A DNA stretch of 64,000 nt, taken from assembly GCA_947566075.1 (NCBI GenBank), contig CANOIM010000005.1:62001-126000 (forward strand), written 5' to 3'. Positions 35,201 to 43,731 of the stretch are shown piece after piece; positions within the stretch are counted from its first letter, which is position 1; each line of letters begins with the position of its first letter. A program made the position numbers and the translations under genes. Source of the DNA: an uncultured Eggerthellaceae bacterium (lineage in GTDB: Bacteria; Actinomycetota; Coriobacteriia; Coriobacteriales; Eggerthellaceae). The notes beneath the pieces are model-generated. The model saw only the letters and a program-made list of their open reading frames with translations. It was not told where the DNA came from and did no database searches.

Positions 35201-38200
35201 AGCTTCACGCATCCCATGAATGCTCGATCCCCTATGGAAGTCATCTGCGCACCGCTCTCAGGGAAGAGGACAGAACGAAGATTCGTGCAATCCTTGAAAG
35301 CCGCCTCACCTATGGTGCGCACGCCTACCGAGAAGGTGACTTCGGAGAGCTGTTCGCTGCCCTCGAAAAGGGAAGACCCCATAGCTTGCAGGCCTGCAAG
35401 ATCATCCCCGAAGACCACCCGCGTCATAGAGGTGCACCCCTTGAATGCCTGGGATCCAAGGTTGTTGATGGTCCCCGAGAATTCGACATCTCCCAACCGT
35501 GAGCATCCTTCGAAAGCTGATGGTGCGATCGTGAGGCCATCGCCTTGGAGGGAGAGCGTGCCCTCTAGCCCCGCACCAGCGAAGGCGCTGGCACCAACCG
35601 TCTTCAACGAAGCAAGGACGTCGATGTGGGCCAGGGCAGTGCATCCTTGGAATGCCCGGGGACCCACCGTTGTGACTGACCGATCCCCTGCTATGCCGCA
35701 CACGGTAGCATCACCCGCGAAAGCCTCTTCGCCTATGGTGGTCGTATTCGGAAGCAGCTTGATGATGCCTTCCGGATAGAGCTCTCCTGCTGCATCCAAC
35801 CCGTAGATGGCTTCAAGCCCAGAAGCCATCTTCCGATAGAAGACGCCCGTGCCATCCCATTGATGATCCGAAGAAGCTCCCAGAAGCTTGAGCGCAGTGC
35901 ACCCGCTCCCAGCAGTCAAGCCCACATCAGCAGCCCAACGAGCCACTCCTACCCCTTCGGCAAGAGCATCAGGGAAGATGACCGCTTCCAGCTTCCCGCA
36001 TCCACTGAGCGCCTTGGAGGGTATCACCTCAAGGCTCTCGGGCAAGATGAGGGCCCGCAGCGCAGGAGCTCCTCGAAGCGCGTCAGCCCCAATGGCAATG
36101 GTCCCCTCTTTCACGGTGAGAGTGGCAGTCTTCTGGGGAACGGACAAGAGCGTTAGACCCCGCCCATCCCGCTGGTAGACCGCACCGGTCTCACCATCGG
36201 TTTCCAGAACCGACCCGTCAGAACCTGTACACAGGATATGGGCGGCCGCTTCTGAGCTAGACCCCCAGCTAAGCGCCAGCTGGTCAAGCCACTTCTGGTA
36301 GGCGCTATCCCCCTTATCACACGCAAGGTACAGCGTGAAATCCGAAGGATAGGCAGCAGCTGGAGCGAACAGCTTCTGACCCGGCTCGATCTGCACGCTG
36401 TCAGGATCCTCGAGGATGATGCTATGGAGATCAGGTGCGGTCAATGCGCCAGCTTCGATAGCCGTGACCGTTCCCGGAATGATCACATTCGAAAGCGATG
36501 AGCAATCCATGAACGCCGTGGTCAACACCTTCGATACCGTCTCATTCATCCGATAGGAACTCGTGCTGATATCAGGCAGATAGGCAAGCGCAGTGCTATG
36601 GTCCCCGTAGAAATAGATAGCCTCATCCCCCTGTTCCCCCGCCGCATAGAAGCCACCTTGGCGCTGGAAGGGCTTCTGGTCCGCCAAGATCAAGTCAGGG
36701 CGATGTTGGGAGAAGGCGGCCAGATAGCGGCAATAGACCAGATCATAGGGTGAGGGAGGTGCAGCGATCTGCGCGTTCGCTGGCAACGTGTCCCACTCCT
36801 GTATCTCCACCTCATCAACGCCAAAGACCAGCAACGGGCCACCAGAGGGCCAGCTGATGCCTTCGAAAGCATGCTCCTCGAAGCCGATGACGCCCTCATC
36901 TACTACCACCGTGGCACTGGTGGCTGCAGAGGAACAGGGCGGAACCGAAGCGATCCGGAACGATCCGTCTTGCGTCCGAGAGACCAAGATGCCATCCCCC
37001 GTGGTGGCATAGCGCTGATTATCCCCTTCAACCTCCCAGGTGGTCAGATTGGGAAAGGCCTGCAGCACCGAAGGGATATCCACATCGAACACCGTGCTTG
37101 CAAGATGGATCGTGGTAACAGAGGCGTTGGGTTCCCCGTTCGCAAAGGAGAGCCCATTGACGCCTTCGGGGATATCAAGGCGCCCTCCTGCGATCGAAGG
37201 ACTTGACGGGTCAACGCGCGTCAGCACCTGAGCTGCCTCGCGCGGCTCTACGCGCATCCCCTCAGGAAGAGGCACGCTCACCCTCGCCCTAACATCAAAG
37301 GCTATGTCTCCTTGCTTGACCGTCAAGGAATCCGTGACCATCTGCGACCCATAGCTCCATCCAGGGAAAAGCGCAGAAAGCGAGCCGTCCGGCGTCTTCA
37401 ACGGCTCAAGGGCTAGCTGCCAGGCCTCAGAAGGCACCACCAATCGCTCTCCGTTGAAATAGGCGGAGGATGTCGATTCGCTCCCGTTCGCATTCACCAC
37501 GATGAAATCCGCGCGATGCTCATAGACGTCACAGACCACATCCATGGGAGGGGTTTGAACGCCAAGGCCTCGATCCGCGTAGGAGATGGTGATCTGAACT
37601 TGACCTTTGGAGGCGGGCCGTTGCCGCTTCTCGCCTTCACCGAAAGCGAACTTGCTCTCTTCGAAAGTCACCTGCTTCGTTTCGCCAGTATCTACCTTCT
37701 TGACCACCATGTATCCGCTCACATGCTTGGCCACATCGCTCGGCTGGATGAGATTCTCCTCTGCGGACAAGCCGCTGTCATAGACGGTGGTCTTGCCGCG
37801 CCCGGTGAGCGTATATCCCACGAGCGTGTAGGTAGGTTGCGTGCTCTCGTAGCCGAGGGAGGGGTCTGTCATCTCCTCGAACCGGTTGCCCGGATCGATG
37901 ATCTCAGGGATCTCTTCCGGAACCTCCGGATCGGGCTTCGTCGGCCCCTCAGGGTCAGGCCCTGGTCCTGGCCCCGGTCCCGGCTCAGTGCCGCCACCCG
38001 GGGGTCCTTCGCCCTGAGACGGATTGCCGCCTGAAGCCGTGCCGCCGCTGCCGATGACCACCTCTTCCTCAGAAGGCACCACCGTGCCTGAGAGCGGCGC
38101 ATTCCCACCGGAAGCGTTGGAAGCGGACAGCCCCGGATCAGCAGCCTTCTCTTCCGCCGGGTCATCCTGAGAGACTTGGTTATCGGATTCAGCGTCCTCC

Positions 38201-38397
38201 TCCACTTGGAACGCCGTGGAATCATAGGCCTGCTGGATGGCATAGGAGCTGTTCGTCCAGGAGAAATCAGCGCCGAAGAGCGCCCCTCCCTGCCAGGTGG
38301 CAACGGTGGTGCCCACAGCCACCACACAGAGCGCCACGGCAGCCAGCTTCCCTACCGAAAGCGCAGAGAATGAGAGAGGGAGCTTGCCCTTCATCAT
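32281..38397 (-). CDS. giant BspA-like leucine-rich-repeat surface protein, 2038 aa
   Basis: N-terminal hydrophobic segment (about residues 15-35) serves as signal or anchor. Residues 60-150 are a Pro/Gly/Glu linker (PGPGPGPGPDPEGP). From about 400 to 1900 there are many LRR_5 (BspA/TpLRR) units of the form FxGCxxLxxVxxPxSLxxIGxxAFxGC. The C-terminus is acidic, rich in Ala, Asp, Glu and Pro, with no LPXTG sorting signal visible. Such proteins bind host or bacterial surfaces. It overlaps both the sensor kinase stop and the moxR start by 4 nt, an unusual operon position. Confidence 0.88.
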   Translation of the reverse strand: MMKGKLPLSFSALSVGKLAAVALCVVAVGTTVATWQGGALFGADFSWTNSSYAIQQAYDSTAFQVEEDAESDNQVSQDDPAEEKAADPGLSASNASGGNAPLSGTVVPSEEEVVIGSGGTASGGNPSQGEGPPGGGTEPGPGPGPGPDPEGPTKPDPEVPEEIPEIIDPGNRFEEMTDPSLGYESTQPTYTLVGYTLTGRGKTTVYDSGLSAEENLIQPSDVAKHVSGYMVVKKVDTGETKQVTFEESKFAFGEGEKRQRPASKGQVQITISYADRGLGVQTPPMDVVCDVYEHRADFIVVNANGSESTSSAYFNGERLVVPSEAWQLALEPLKTPDGSLSALFPGWSYGSQMVTDSLTVKQGDIAFDVRARVSVPLPEGMRVEPREAAQVLTRVDPSSPSIAGGRLDIPEGVNGLSFANGEPNASVTTIHLASTVFDVDIPSVLQAFPNLTTWEVEGDNQRYATTGDGILVSRTQDGSFRIASVPPCSSAATSATVVVDEGVIGFEEHAFEGISWPSGGPLLVFGVDEVEIQEWDTLPANAQIAAPPSPYDLVYCRYLAAFSQHRPDLILADQKPFQRQGGFYAAGEQGDEAIYFYGDHSTALAYLPDISTSSYRMNETVSKVLTTAFMDCSSLSNVIIPGTVTAIEAGALTAPDLHSIILEDPDSVQIEPGQKLFAPAAAYPSDFTLYLACDKGDSAYQKWLDQLALSWGSSSEAAAHILCTGSDGSVLETDGETGAVYQRDGRGLTLLSVPQKTATLTVKEGTIAIGADALRGAPALRALILPESLEVIPSKALSGCGKLEAVIFPDALAEGVGVARWAADVGLTAGSGCTALKLLGASSDHQWDGTGVFYRKMASGLEAIYGLDAAGELYPEGIIKLLPNTTTIGEEAFAGDATVCGIAGDRSVTTVGPRAFQGCTALAHIDVLASLKTVGASAFAGAGLEGTLSLQGDGLTIAPSAFEGCSRLGDVEFSGTINNLGSQAFKGCTSMTRVVFGDDLAGLQAMGSSLFEGSEQLSEVTFSVGVRTIGEAAFKDCTNLRSVLFPESGAQMTSIGDRAFMGCVKLETLNLHRLAQLQTIGADAFSCREAGARVAAASSRGGALKGSIYFPGSLISIGDRAFANQQSLEKLYLHGDVSRLRTVGVEAFGGCQNLYAVDLHEASSGLDIGSRAFEGNGKLSSVTLPKSLQSVGARAFAQCIRLMNLTIKGPAADPCQWSVLGEEAFMGCAALQSLELSSTRIQKISRGAFAQCTSLAMIVLPSTLTSIESGAFQDCKALTLVNVLAEVPPQLSSDAFAGCTLDQLSVQVARSNGDIVLGRYQDDQQWLDLVGGDAESITSPGVDDVIQMGAGEYKRSGSGYALVRVDPSKAAMGFQLAPGTVRIEAGAFQGCQRILSVLIPSSVTSVATGAFAGCSGLENLIFQGDRPPAFEGDPFAGQAVLDGFRIYVVNVDHAPNYFGSLASLVRFKLAAGGNVFAIDLETGALYTTYDAGIPSAFDVLLRVPRAMTGSLTVASDTRFIANKAAAGCIGLTQFTVGNECMSIGDEAFKGCTGLSSAKLGKDLGSAALTQIGQSAFEGCTSLATIHPSSTVKVIMPYKLEKIGSFAFKDCISIASFQVNGKVEEVPEGMLAGCTSLDRLTAGNSYIGNIKRFGKDLFRGCTAMTATGASLAAFSNLEEIGEGAYAGCSNLSLAVFPASLRSIGPGAFSGCGSIEFAAFNGATPVPVAGSGLPEVWRSGTVPVFVPQDAAGGMIIAQAYEASWQGDAPLQGVDAVAPSYRTVAGNLYAEITYTSIYEMELALLSTSLQGCVDGRVAVYKPTATYQWKTIYVNEYALKGKTYVHEFWPGANCVGTKNKPGIGDGAFDGTGGSQGLRLDLSAMSAVPYIGNKIFGQSVPEGTRILVKDEAMAELMAAIDQPGQLGAQLLEDYGKRLVRDESITDAVALMLVDAATVATDDAESQEAADAVLDADAVTGEGTSEPGSADEPDNAGGDLPDAAEPAEPGSASGALGDNEDQATAPPEAVAAEAYPELTEEGRP

Positions 38398-40136
38398 TCC
38401 ACCCCCGGACCGGGAGATGCCAGTTCAGCGCAGATCTGAGCCTCCAGCGTCTCATAGACGATGGGCTTGGAGATATGCCCATTCATGCCCGCTTTGCGGG
38501 AGGCGCGCTTGTCCTCCACGTAGGCATCGGCTGAAAGGGCGATGATGGGGATGCTCTGGGCATCCGGGTGGTCCATGGCACGAATGGCCTGAGCCGCCTC
38601 GCGTCCATTCATGTTCGGCATCTGGATGTCCATGAGGATGATGGAATAGGTACCCGCTTCGCTGGCGGCGAAGAGGTCACAGGCTATCTGCCCATCCAGC
38701 GCGTGGTCAACCGTGGCAACGCCCATCTCCAAGAGCATCTCTTCAGCGATGCCCGCGTTCAGCATATTATCCTCGGCCATGAGGATGGTGCTGCCTTCTA
38801 GCTGGAAGAGCTTCTCAGCGGCATCGGCCGCCTGGGAGTCCACTGCCACTGACTGCTGTTCGGCCTCGTAATCTGCTATCTGCGCTTCATCGGCCACGGG
38901 CAGCCCTAGGTATATCTCGAAGGTGGTACCCTGACCCAACTCAGATTCCACCACGATGTAACCGCCCATGAGGCGCACGATCTGGTCTGAGATGGCCATG
39001 CCCAACCCCGTGCCGCCGAACTGGCGCGACGTACTGGAAGACTCCTGGGAGAACGGGTCGAAGATGGTCTTCAGGAATTCCTTGTTCATGCCCTTGCCCG
39101 TATCTGCCACGCGGATGACGAAATGCAGATGATCCTCGGTGGACTGGACGTGCAGCAGGCTCACGGTGATGGAGCCCCCCGCAGGAGTGAACTTCTGAGC
39201 ATTGGAGACCAGGTTCGTGATGACCTGAGCCAGCCTGAGCTCATCGCCCACCACGTAAGGTTCCTCCAGGTCATCCCCTTCTACGGTGTAGTTGATGCCC
39301 TTGGTCTTCGTGGATTCAGCGAAGAGGCCACGCTCGCGCTTGAGCAGGTCATTCAAGCTGAAGCACCGGTCCTCCAGCTCCATCTTCCCGTTCTCTATCT
39401 TGGAGATATCCAACACGTTGTTGATGATGGAGAGCAGATACTGGGTGAGGTCATCGGCCTGATGGAGGTATTCCCGCGTAGCCTCCGGCTCATCCGCATG
39501 GATCTGAGCCAGGGCCAACGTGCCCATGATGCCGTTCATAGGCGTGCGAATCTCATGGCTCATGTCAGACAGGAACCGCAGTTTGGCCTTTTCGCTAGCC
39601 TCAGCCTCTTCCGCCTTCCGCTCCAAGCCCTCTATCAGATCCGCCGTTTCCGTGATGTCGCGCAGCTCTGCCACCCAAAGGCCTGAAGCGTCATCCGGCC
39701 AGACCTTGAGCGAGCAGTGACGCACGAGCTTGGTTCGGACGTTCTCAACATCACAGCGAACCTGCAAGAGCGATCGCCGGTCCCATAGGTCGAAAGCCTC
39801 TCTCAGATCCCGACGCGTATCCTTGCTGAAGCAGCCATCCAAGCTGTAGGCATCAGAGAGGACCTGCTGTGAGGGAATGCCCGTCAGGGCTTCGAAGGGG
39901 CCGGAAACCGTGCTCACGCAACGCTGAGAAGGATCGATGACGAGCAGTGCAGCGAAGGGGGCATCTTGGACCGCCTGCAAAGCTGAAGAGCCTGCGGTTG
40001 CGGATGCGGCTCTGCGCGGCTGCAAGCGTTGGATGCGCCGAAGCACAGACACCGCAGCGATCAAGAGGATGCACGCAACGGCCACGCTCAAGATAGCGCA
40101 TAGGATCAAAGCGTTATCCTCGAGCATCTCCAGCAT
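38394..40136 (-). CDS. hybrid sensor histidine kinase with PAS and receiver domains
   Basis: About 580 aa: one N-terminal helix (about 8-30), a PAS-like domain (about 60-165), HisKA (FLSDMSHEIRTPMNGIMGTL), HATPase (NLVSNAQKFT, DTGKGM, GTGLGMAIS), and a C-terminal receiver with Asp in SIILMDIQMPNMNG and Lys in HISKPI. No DNA-binding output follows, so it presumably passes phosphate to a protein elsewhere. Several Met codons (40148, 40136, 40127) lie around AGGAGG; 40136 is taken. The long frame to 40361 overlaps fchA and is rejected. First gene of the BspA/MoxR operon. Confidence 0.88.
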   Translation of the reverse strand: MLEMLEDNALILCAILSVAVACILLIAAVSVLRRIQRLQPRRAASATAGSSALQAVQDAPFAALLVIDPSQRCVSTVSGPFEALTGIPSQQVLSDAYSLDGCFSKDTRRDLREAFDLWDRRSLLQVRCDVENVRTKLVRHCSLKVWPDDASGLWVAELRDITETADLIEGLERKAEEAEASEKAKLRFLSDMSHEIRTPMNGIMGTLALAQIHADEPEATREYLHQADDLTQYLLSIINNVLDISKIENGKMELEDRCFSLNDLLKRERGLFAESTKTKGINYTVEGDDLEEPYVVGDELRLAQVITNLVSNAQKFTPAGGSITVSLLHVQSTEDHLHFVIRVADTGKGMNKEFLKTIFDPFSQESSSTSRQFGGTGLGMAISDQIVRLMGGYIVVESELGQGTTFEIYLGLPVADEAQIADYEAEQQSVAVDSQAADAAEKLFQLEGSTILMAEDNMLNAGIAEEMLLEMGVATVDHALDGQIACDLFAASEAGTYSIILMDIQMPNMNGREAAQAIRAMDHPDAQSIPIIALSADAYVEDKRASRKAGMNGHISKPIVYETLEAQICAELASPGPGVE

Positions 40137-40329
40137 GTTCCTCCTCATCCTCCAACTGCATAATGCTCCAGAGTCACTATACCTAACCAGGGCGCGCTTT
40201 CCCTTTTCAACGGGAACAAAACAGATAGTCAACAATAATTCTACTGATCGCTCACCGAGCCAGGAACGGGGTTCGCTATGATGCATGGCATGGAGGAGCG
40301 CAACCGTCACACCACTTGAGGAGGGACCC

Positions 40330-40956
40330 ATGCCGGAGACGATGGCGAAATGGACTTGCACCGATCTTGCATCGGCGCTGGCAGCGAAAGAGAGCGTACC
40401 TGGCGGGGGCGCCGCAGCAGCCTATGCCGGTGCGCTGGCAGCGGCCCTCGGTAGCATGGTTGCGAACTTCACCACGGGCAAGAAGACCTACGCCGCCTAC
40501 GAAGAGGACATCCAACGCATCCTCAAGGAGAGCGATCAGGCACGCTTGCGCCTGATAGAGCTGATGGACGAGGATGCCGCTTGCTTCTACCCTCTCTCCC
40601 AAGCCTATGGTATCCCGAAGGATGACCCTACCCGGGAAGAAACCCTGGAGCAGTGCACGAAGACCGCACTGGAAAGCCCCTTCGCCATGATGCAAGAGAT
40701 CTGTTCGGTGATAGAGCTTCTGGAAGAGCTCCAGCAGAAGGGTTCCAGGCTGCTGCTCTCGGATGTGGGCTGTGGGGCTGCCTTGGCGCGGGCGGCGCTG
40801 GAATCCGCCGCCTTGAACGTTGCCGTCAATACCGCGGGGCTCAAAGACCGCGCCTTCGCCAACTCTGTGGATGAGGATAGCGAACGGATGCTCACCGAAT
40901 ACAGCTCCCGCGCCCAGGCTATCCTCGATGCCGTGATGGCTTCTCTGCGTGCTTGA
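40330..40956 (+). CDS. fchA: methenyltetrahydrofolate cyclohydrolase / formiminotransferase-cyclodeaminase family
   Basis: A 208-aa all-helical protein of the FTCD_C family. The segment SVPGGGAAAAYAGALAAALGSMVANFT is the family signature. Stand-alone members such as FchA hydrolyse 5,10-methenyl-THF to 10-formyl-THF; others release ammonia from formimino-THF. The next gene, 18 nt on, is a folD that has lost cyclohydrolase residues, which favours the FchA role. ATG 40330 follows GAGGAGGG; the earlier ATG at 40285 has no ribosome site. Confidence 0.85.
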   Translation: MPETMAKWTCTDLASALAAKESVPGGGAAAAYAGALAAALGSMVANFTTGKKTYAAYEEDIQRILKESDQARLRLIELMDEDAACFYPLSQAYGIPKDDPTREETLEQCTKTALESPFAMMQEICSVIELLEELQQKGSRLLLSDVGCGAALARAALESAALNVAVNTAGLKDRAFANSVDEDSERMLTEYSSRAQAILDAVMASLRA

Positions 40957-40974
40957 GAGGAAAGGAGGAGCCCC

Positions 40975-41832
40975 ATGGCTGAACTGCTCAAAGGCAAGCC
41001 GGTGGCAGATGCCATCAGCGAAGGGCTCGCACCGCGGATAGCCGCCTTGAAGGATTCGGGCATCACCCCGAAGCTGGCCATCCTGCGGGTAGGCCAGCGG
41101 GAAGACGACCTGTCCTATGAGCGCGGCGCCCTGAAGCGCTTCGATGGCCTGGGCCTTGAGGTGGAGCGGATCCTCTTGGCTGAAGACTGCACCCAGGAAG
41201 ACCTCATGGACGCCCTGAATCACGTGAACGCAGATCCCACCATCCATGGGTGCCTCCTGTTCCGCCCACTGCCAGAGCATCTGAACGAAGCAGCCGCCTG
41301 CAGCGCCCTTGATCCTGCCAAGGATGTGGACGGGGTAACCGAAGCATCCCTCTACGGCGTCTTCGCCAACCAGCAGATCGGATTCGCGCCCTGTACAGCG
41401 GATGCCTGCCTTAAGCTCTTGCATCACTACGGCTACGATCTGCAGGGGGCCGAGGTCACCGTGGTGGGTCGGAGCCTGGTCATCGGCAAGCCTGTGGCCA
41501 TGATGCTCTTGAACGGCAATGCTACCGTGCGCATGACCCACACCCGCACCCGAGACCTGGATGCGGCCTGTCAGGCTGCTGACATCCTCGTGGTTGCCTG
41601 CGGTCACGCAGGCACCATAGGTGCAAGGGCAGTGCGCCCCAACCAAGTGGTGGTGGACGTGGGGATCAATTGGGACGAAGAGGCTCAGAGGCTGGTGGGA
41701 GATGTGGCCTTCGATGAGGTAGAGCCTCTCGTAGGCGCTCTTACGCCCGTGCCAGGAGGGGTGGGCAGCGTCACCACCGCTGTGCTAGCTGAGCATGTGG
41801 TCCGGGCAGCTGAGCGCACCCTTGCGCACTGA
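40975..41832 (+). CDS. folD: FolD-family methylenetetrahydrofolate dehydrogenase, cyclohydrolase residues missing
   Basis: A 285-aa FolD homologue that interconverts methylene- and methenyl-THF with NAD(P). Dinucleotide site VVGRSLVIGKPVAMMLL, KDVDG with the folate-binding Asp, and the C-terminal PVPGGVGSVTTAVL are intact. The Tyr-x3-Lys motif that carries the cyclohydrolase Lys reads SYERGALK, with Ala at the Lys position. The usual Gln-Leu-Pro-Leu-Pro motif reads LLFRPLP, with the Gln replaced by Phe. This suggests a dehydrogenase-only enzyme that relies on the adjacent FchA. RBS AAAGGAGG is clear. Confidence 0.9.
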   Translation: MAELLKGKPVADAISEGLAPRIAALKDSGITPKLAILRVGQREDDLSYERGALKRFDGLGLEVERILLAEDCTQEDLMDALNHVNADPTIHGCLLFRPLPEHLNEAAACSALDPAKDVDGVTEASLYGVFANQQIGFAPCTADACLKLLHHYGYDLQGAEVTVVGRSLVIGKPVAMMLLNGNATVRMTHTRTRDLDAACQAADILVVACGHAGTIGARAVRPNQVVVDVGINWDEEAQRLVGDVAFDEVEPLVGALTPVPGGVGSVTTAVLAEHVVRAAERTLAH

Positions 41833-42020
41833 GGAGCCGTCTTCCCCTTTCGCTTCCTTCCTCACCGGGTCATGTTGCCGCCTGTCAACGGACAGCAAAC
41901 ACCCTGATTGCATCGCAGCGGTTGAAGCGCCAGACCGCCTCTACACCCGTAGAGTAGACCCACCAGCCCAGGTGCTGCGCCTGAGCAGCTGGAGAACCGT
42001 CTCTACAGAAAGGAGCGATC
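41833..42020. other. intergenic gap before the ferritin-like gene
   Basis: No open frame with a ribosome site and no strong hairpin is seen apart from a short CTCTAC/GTAGAG repeat near 41938-41954. It presumably holds the promoter of the ferritin-like gene. Confidence 0.4.
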
Positions 42021-42323
42021 ATGGCTATCCTGTCCGATCCCTTCGTCATGGAAGTCCCCCGCAAGCTGACCGATGAGGAGCTCGTGAATGCTATCCGTCA
42101 AGACCTCGTAGGCGAGCTTGAGGCTATTCATGAATACGATGCCCATGTCCAGGCCACTGACAACGAAGATGCCAAGAAGGTCCTCTCGGATATCCGCGAC
42201 GAAGAGCGTGAGCACATGGGTGAGCTTCTGGAGCTCCTAGAGCGCCTGGCCCCGGATGAGAAGGGCTTCCATGAGGAAGGCCGTGGCGAAGTGCGCGAGA
42301 TGCTGGACAAGAAGAAAAAGTAA
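42021..42323 (+). CDS. small ferritin-like / rubrerythrin-type di-iron protein
   Basis: A 100-aa helical protein. The metal-binding pattern ELEAIHEYDAHV in helix 1 and IRDEEREHMGELLELL in helix 2 matches short ferritin-like proteins such as encapsulated ferritins, which dimerise to build a di-iron site. The tail is Lys-rich (DKKKK). No encapsulin gene is seen nearby, so it may be a free iron- or peroxide-handling protein. AAAGGAG precedes ATG 42021. Confidence 0.75.
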   Translation: MAILSDPFVMEVPRKLTDEELVNAIRQDLVGELEAIHEYDAHVQATDNEDAKKVLSDIRDEEREHMGELLELLERLAPDEKGFHEEGRGEVREMLDKKKK

Positions 42324-42350
42324 CCGAGCGAACATACCGGTTCATCCACG

Positions 42351-42381
42351 AGCGGCCATCAAGATGAGATGGCCGCTTTTT
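42351..42381 (+). terminator. intrinsic terminator after the ferritin-like gene
   Basis: Ten-bp perfect stem AGCGGCCATC/GATGGCCGCT, 7-nt loop, then TTTTT. It ends the rightward transcript before the convergent kinase gene. Confidence 0.9.
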
Positions 42382-42439
42382 CATGGCCGATGTCGGCCTT
42401 CATGCCAATTGTGAGTAGGGCTTTCAAATAAGAGCATCA

Positions 42440-43690
42440 TCAGATCAATGCCCCTAGGGAGATGAACCCCGTCAAGAATGCTATAAGCACAGCAGCTAAC
42501 ACACAAACGAACAATTGCATGCTCCATCGCCAGCGTCCCAGCCTAGGCAAACGCTTTACCAGCATCCGCTTATCCGCAAGCCCATAGACGAGCATCGCTC
42601 CAGGAATCATGATCGCACCTATGCCCATGAGCCAGCGACCCCAAGGCTTATAGACCGCAAGCGACTCAGCAGGGTCAAGGATGATCGACACGTCCGCGGC
42701 CACAAAGAGAATCCAAGCCAGCACAAGAAGCATATCCCAAGCAGCGCCCAGCCAAAGCGGAGCGTTAGCAAATGGACGCAGCCTCGCAAGTTTGCCCTTC
42801 GTCTCGTCCAACGCTTGCTTCGCCGCCACCCTTCCTGCAAGCTTCAAGCCCGATGGCGCAGGGGCAGAATGCTGAAGCAAGCATTCTGCCCTATCGAAAT
42901 CGCATCGCATCTCAGCAACGCTGCCATAGCGCTGCTGCGGATCGAACTGAGTAGCCTTCATCAAGACAGGACGCAATGCCAAAGGTATGGACGCATCTTC
43001 GAAACCCGATTCTGTCAGCGAAGCCACAGGCGTCCTTTCGGTCAAGCAATAATAGAGAACCATTCCCATGGAGTAGATATCGCTACGTACACTGGTCTGC
43101 CCAAAACCGAATTGCTCTGGCGGTGCATAGTTACGCGTACCCAGATGCCTCGTGTCTTCTGTGCGCTCCGGATCAAATGAGCGAGCAATGCCAAAATCGA
43201 TGATCGTGAGCCCTGAAGCAGAGAGCATGATATTGGAGGGTTTCAGATCCCTATGAATGATAGGCGGATCAAATCGATCATGGAGTTCAGAAACGGCGTC
43301 ACATAGCTTGCGAAATACTTCCAATCCTAGAGCCACCGACGGATCGCTCCGATAGACCATGTCAGAAAGCGTGGATCCATTCACATGCTCCATTACTACG
43401 ATACGCTCGCTTTCGGTGTCATAGCACTCGAAGATGCGAGGAAGGTGAAGGAATCTCTGGCCGTCTTCTTGCGCCTCCCACAACCGCCGATAAGCCTCGC
43501 CCATTCCTGAAGCTATGGGGAAACGCTTGCGAACATAAGGCCCGAGCTCAGCTCCATTATGACCAACGAAATATACGCGTTCTGTCGTTTCGAAGGAGCT
43601 ATGCTTGAGCACAGCATCGATTCGATAGCTTTCGTCCCGGCGCAACGAATCTAGGTATCTCTCCAACTCTCCATGCATGGCGGGGTCCAT
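42440..43690 (-). CDS. membrane Ser/Thr protein kinase (Hanks type)
   Basis: A 416-aa kinase with the catalytic loop IIHRDLKPSNIML, DFG motif TIIDFGIARS, activation segment TRHLGTRNYAPPEQFG (APE-like PPE) and SDIYSMGMVLYYCLT. The N-terminal ATP site is less clear: a Lys is present (PYVRKRF) but no obvious Gly-rich loop. The last 120 residues hold three helices (about 310-335, 345-365, 380-410), so the kinase faces the cytoplasm from a C-terminal anchor, without an outer sensor domain. It follows an HTH gene by 41 nt, probably its partner. Confidence 0.87.
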   Translation of the reverse strand: MDPAMHGELERYLDSLRRDESYRIDAVLKHSSFETTERVYFVGHNGAELGPYVRKRFPIASGMGEAYRRLWEAQEDGQRFLHLPRIFECYDTESERIVVMEHVNGSTLSDMVYRSDPSVALGLEVFRKLCDAVSELHDRFDPPIIHRDLKPSNIMLSASGLTIIDFGIARSFDPERTEDTRHLGTRNYAPPEQFGFGQTSVRSDIYSMGMVLYYCLTERTPVASLTESGFEDASIPLALRPVLMKATQFDPQQRYGSVAEMRCDFDRAECLLQHSAPAPSGLKLAGRVAAKQALDETKGKLARLRPFANAPLWLGAAWDMLLVLAWILFVAADVSIILDPAESLAVYKPWGRWLMGIGAIMIPGAMLVYGLADKRMLVKRLPRLGRWRWSMQLFVCVLAAVLIAFLTGFISLGALI

Positions 43691-43731
43691 GGTAACAGAC
43701 GAATGCTGAGCAGCTTACGCCGTTCAGTACC

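Noticed and set aside
40276..41646. A 456-codon minus-strand frame opposite fchA and folD
   Set aside because: It lies antisense to two clearly conserved genes, has biased His/Gln/Gly composition and no ribosome site or family motif.
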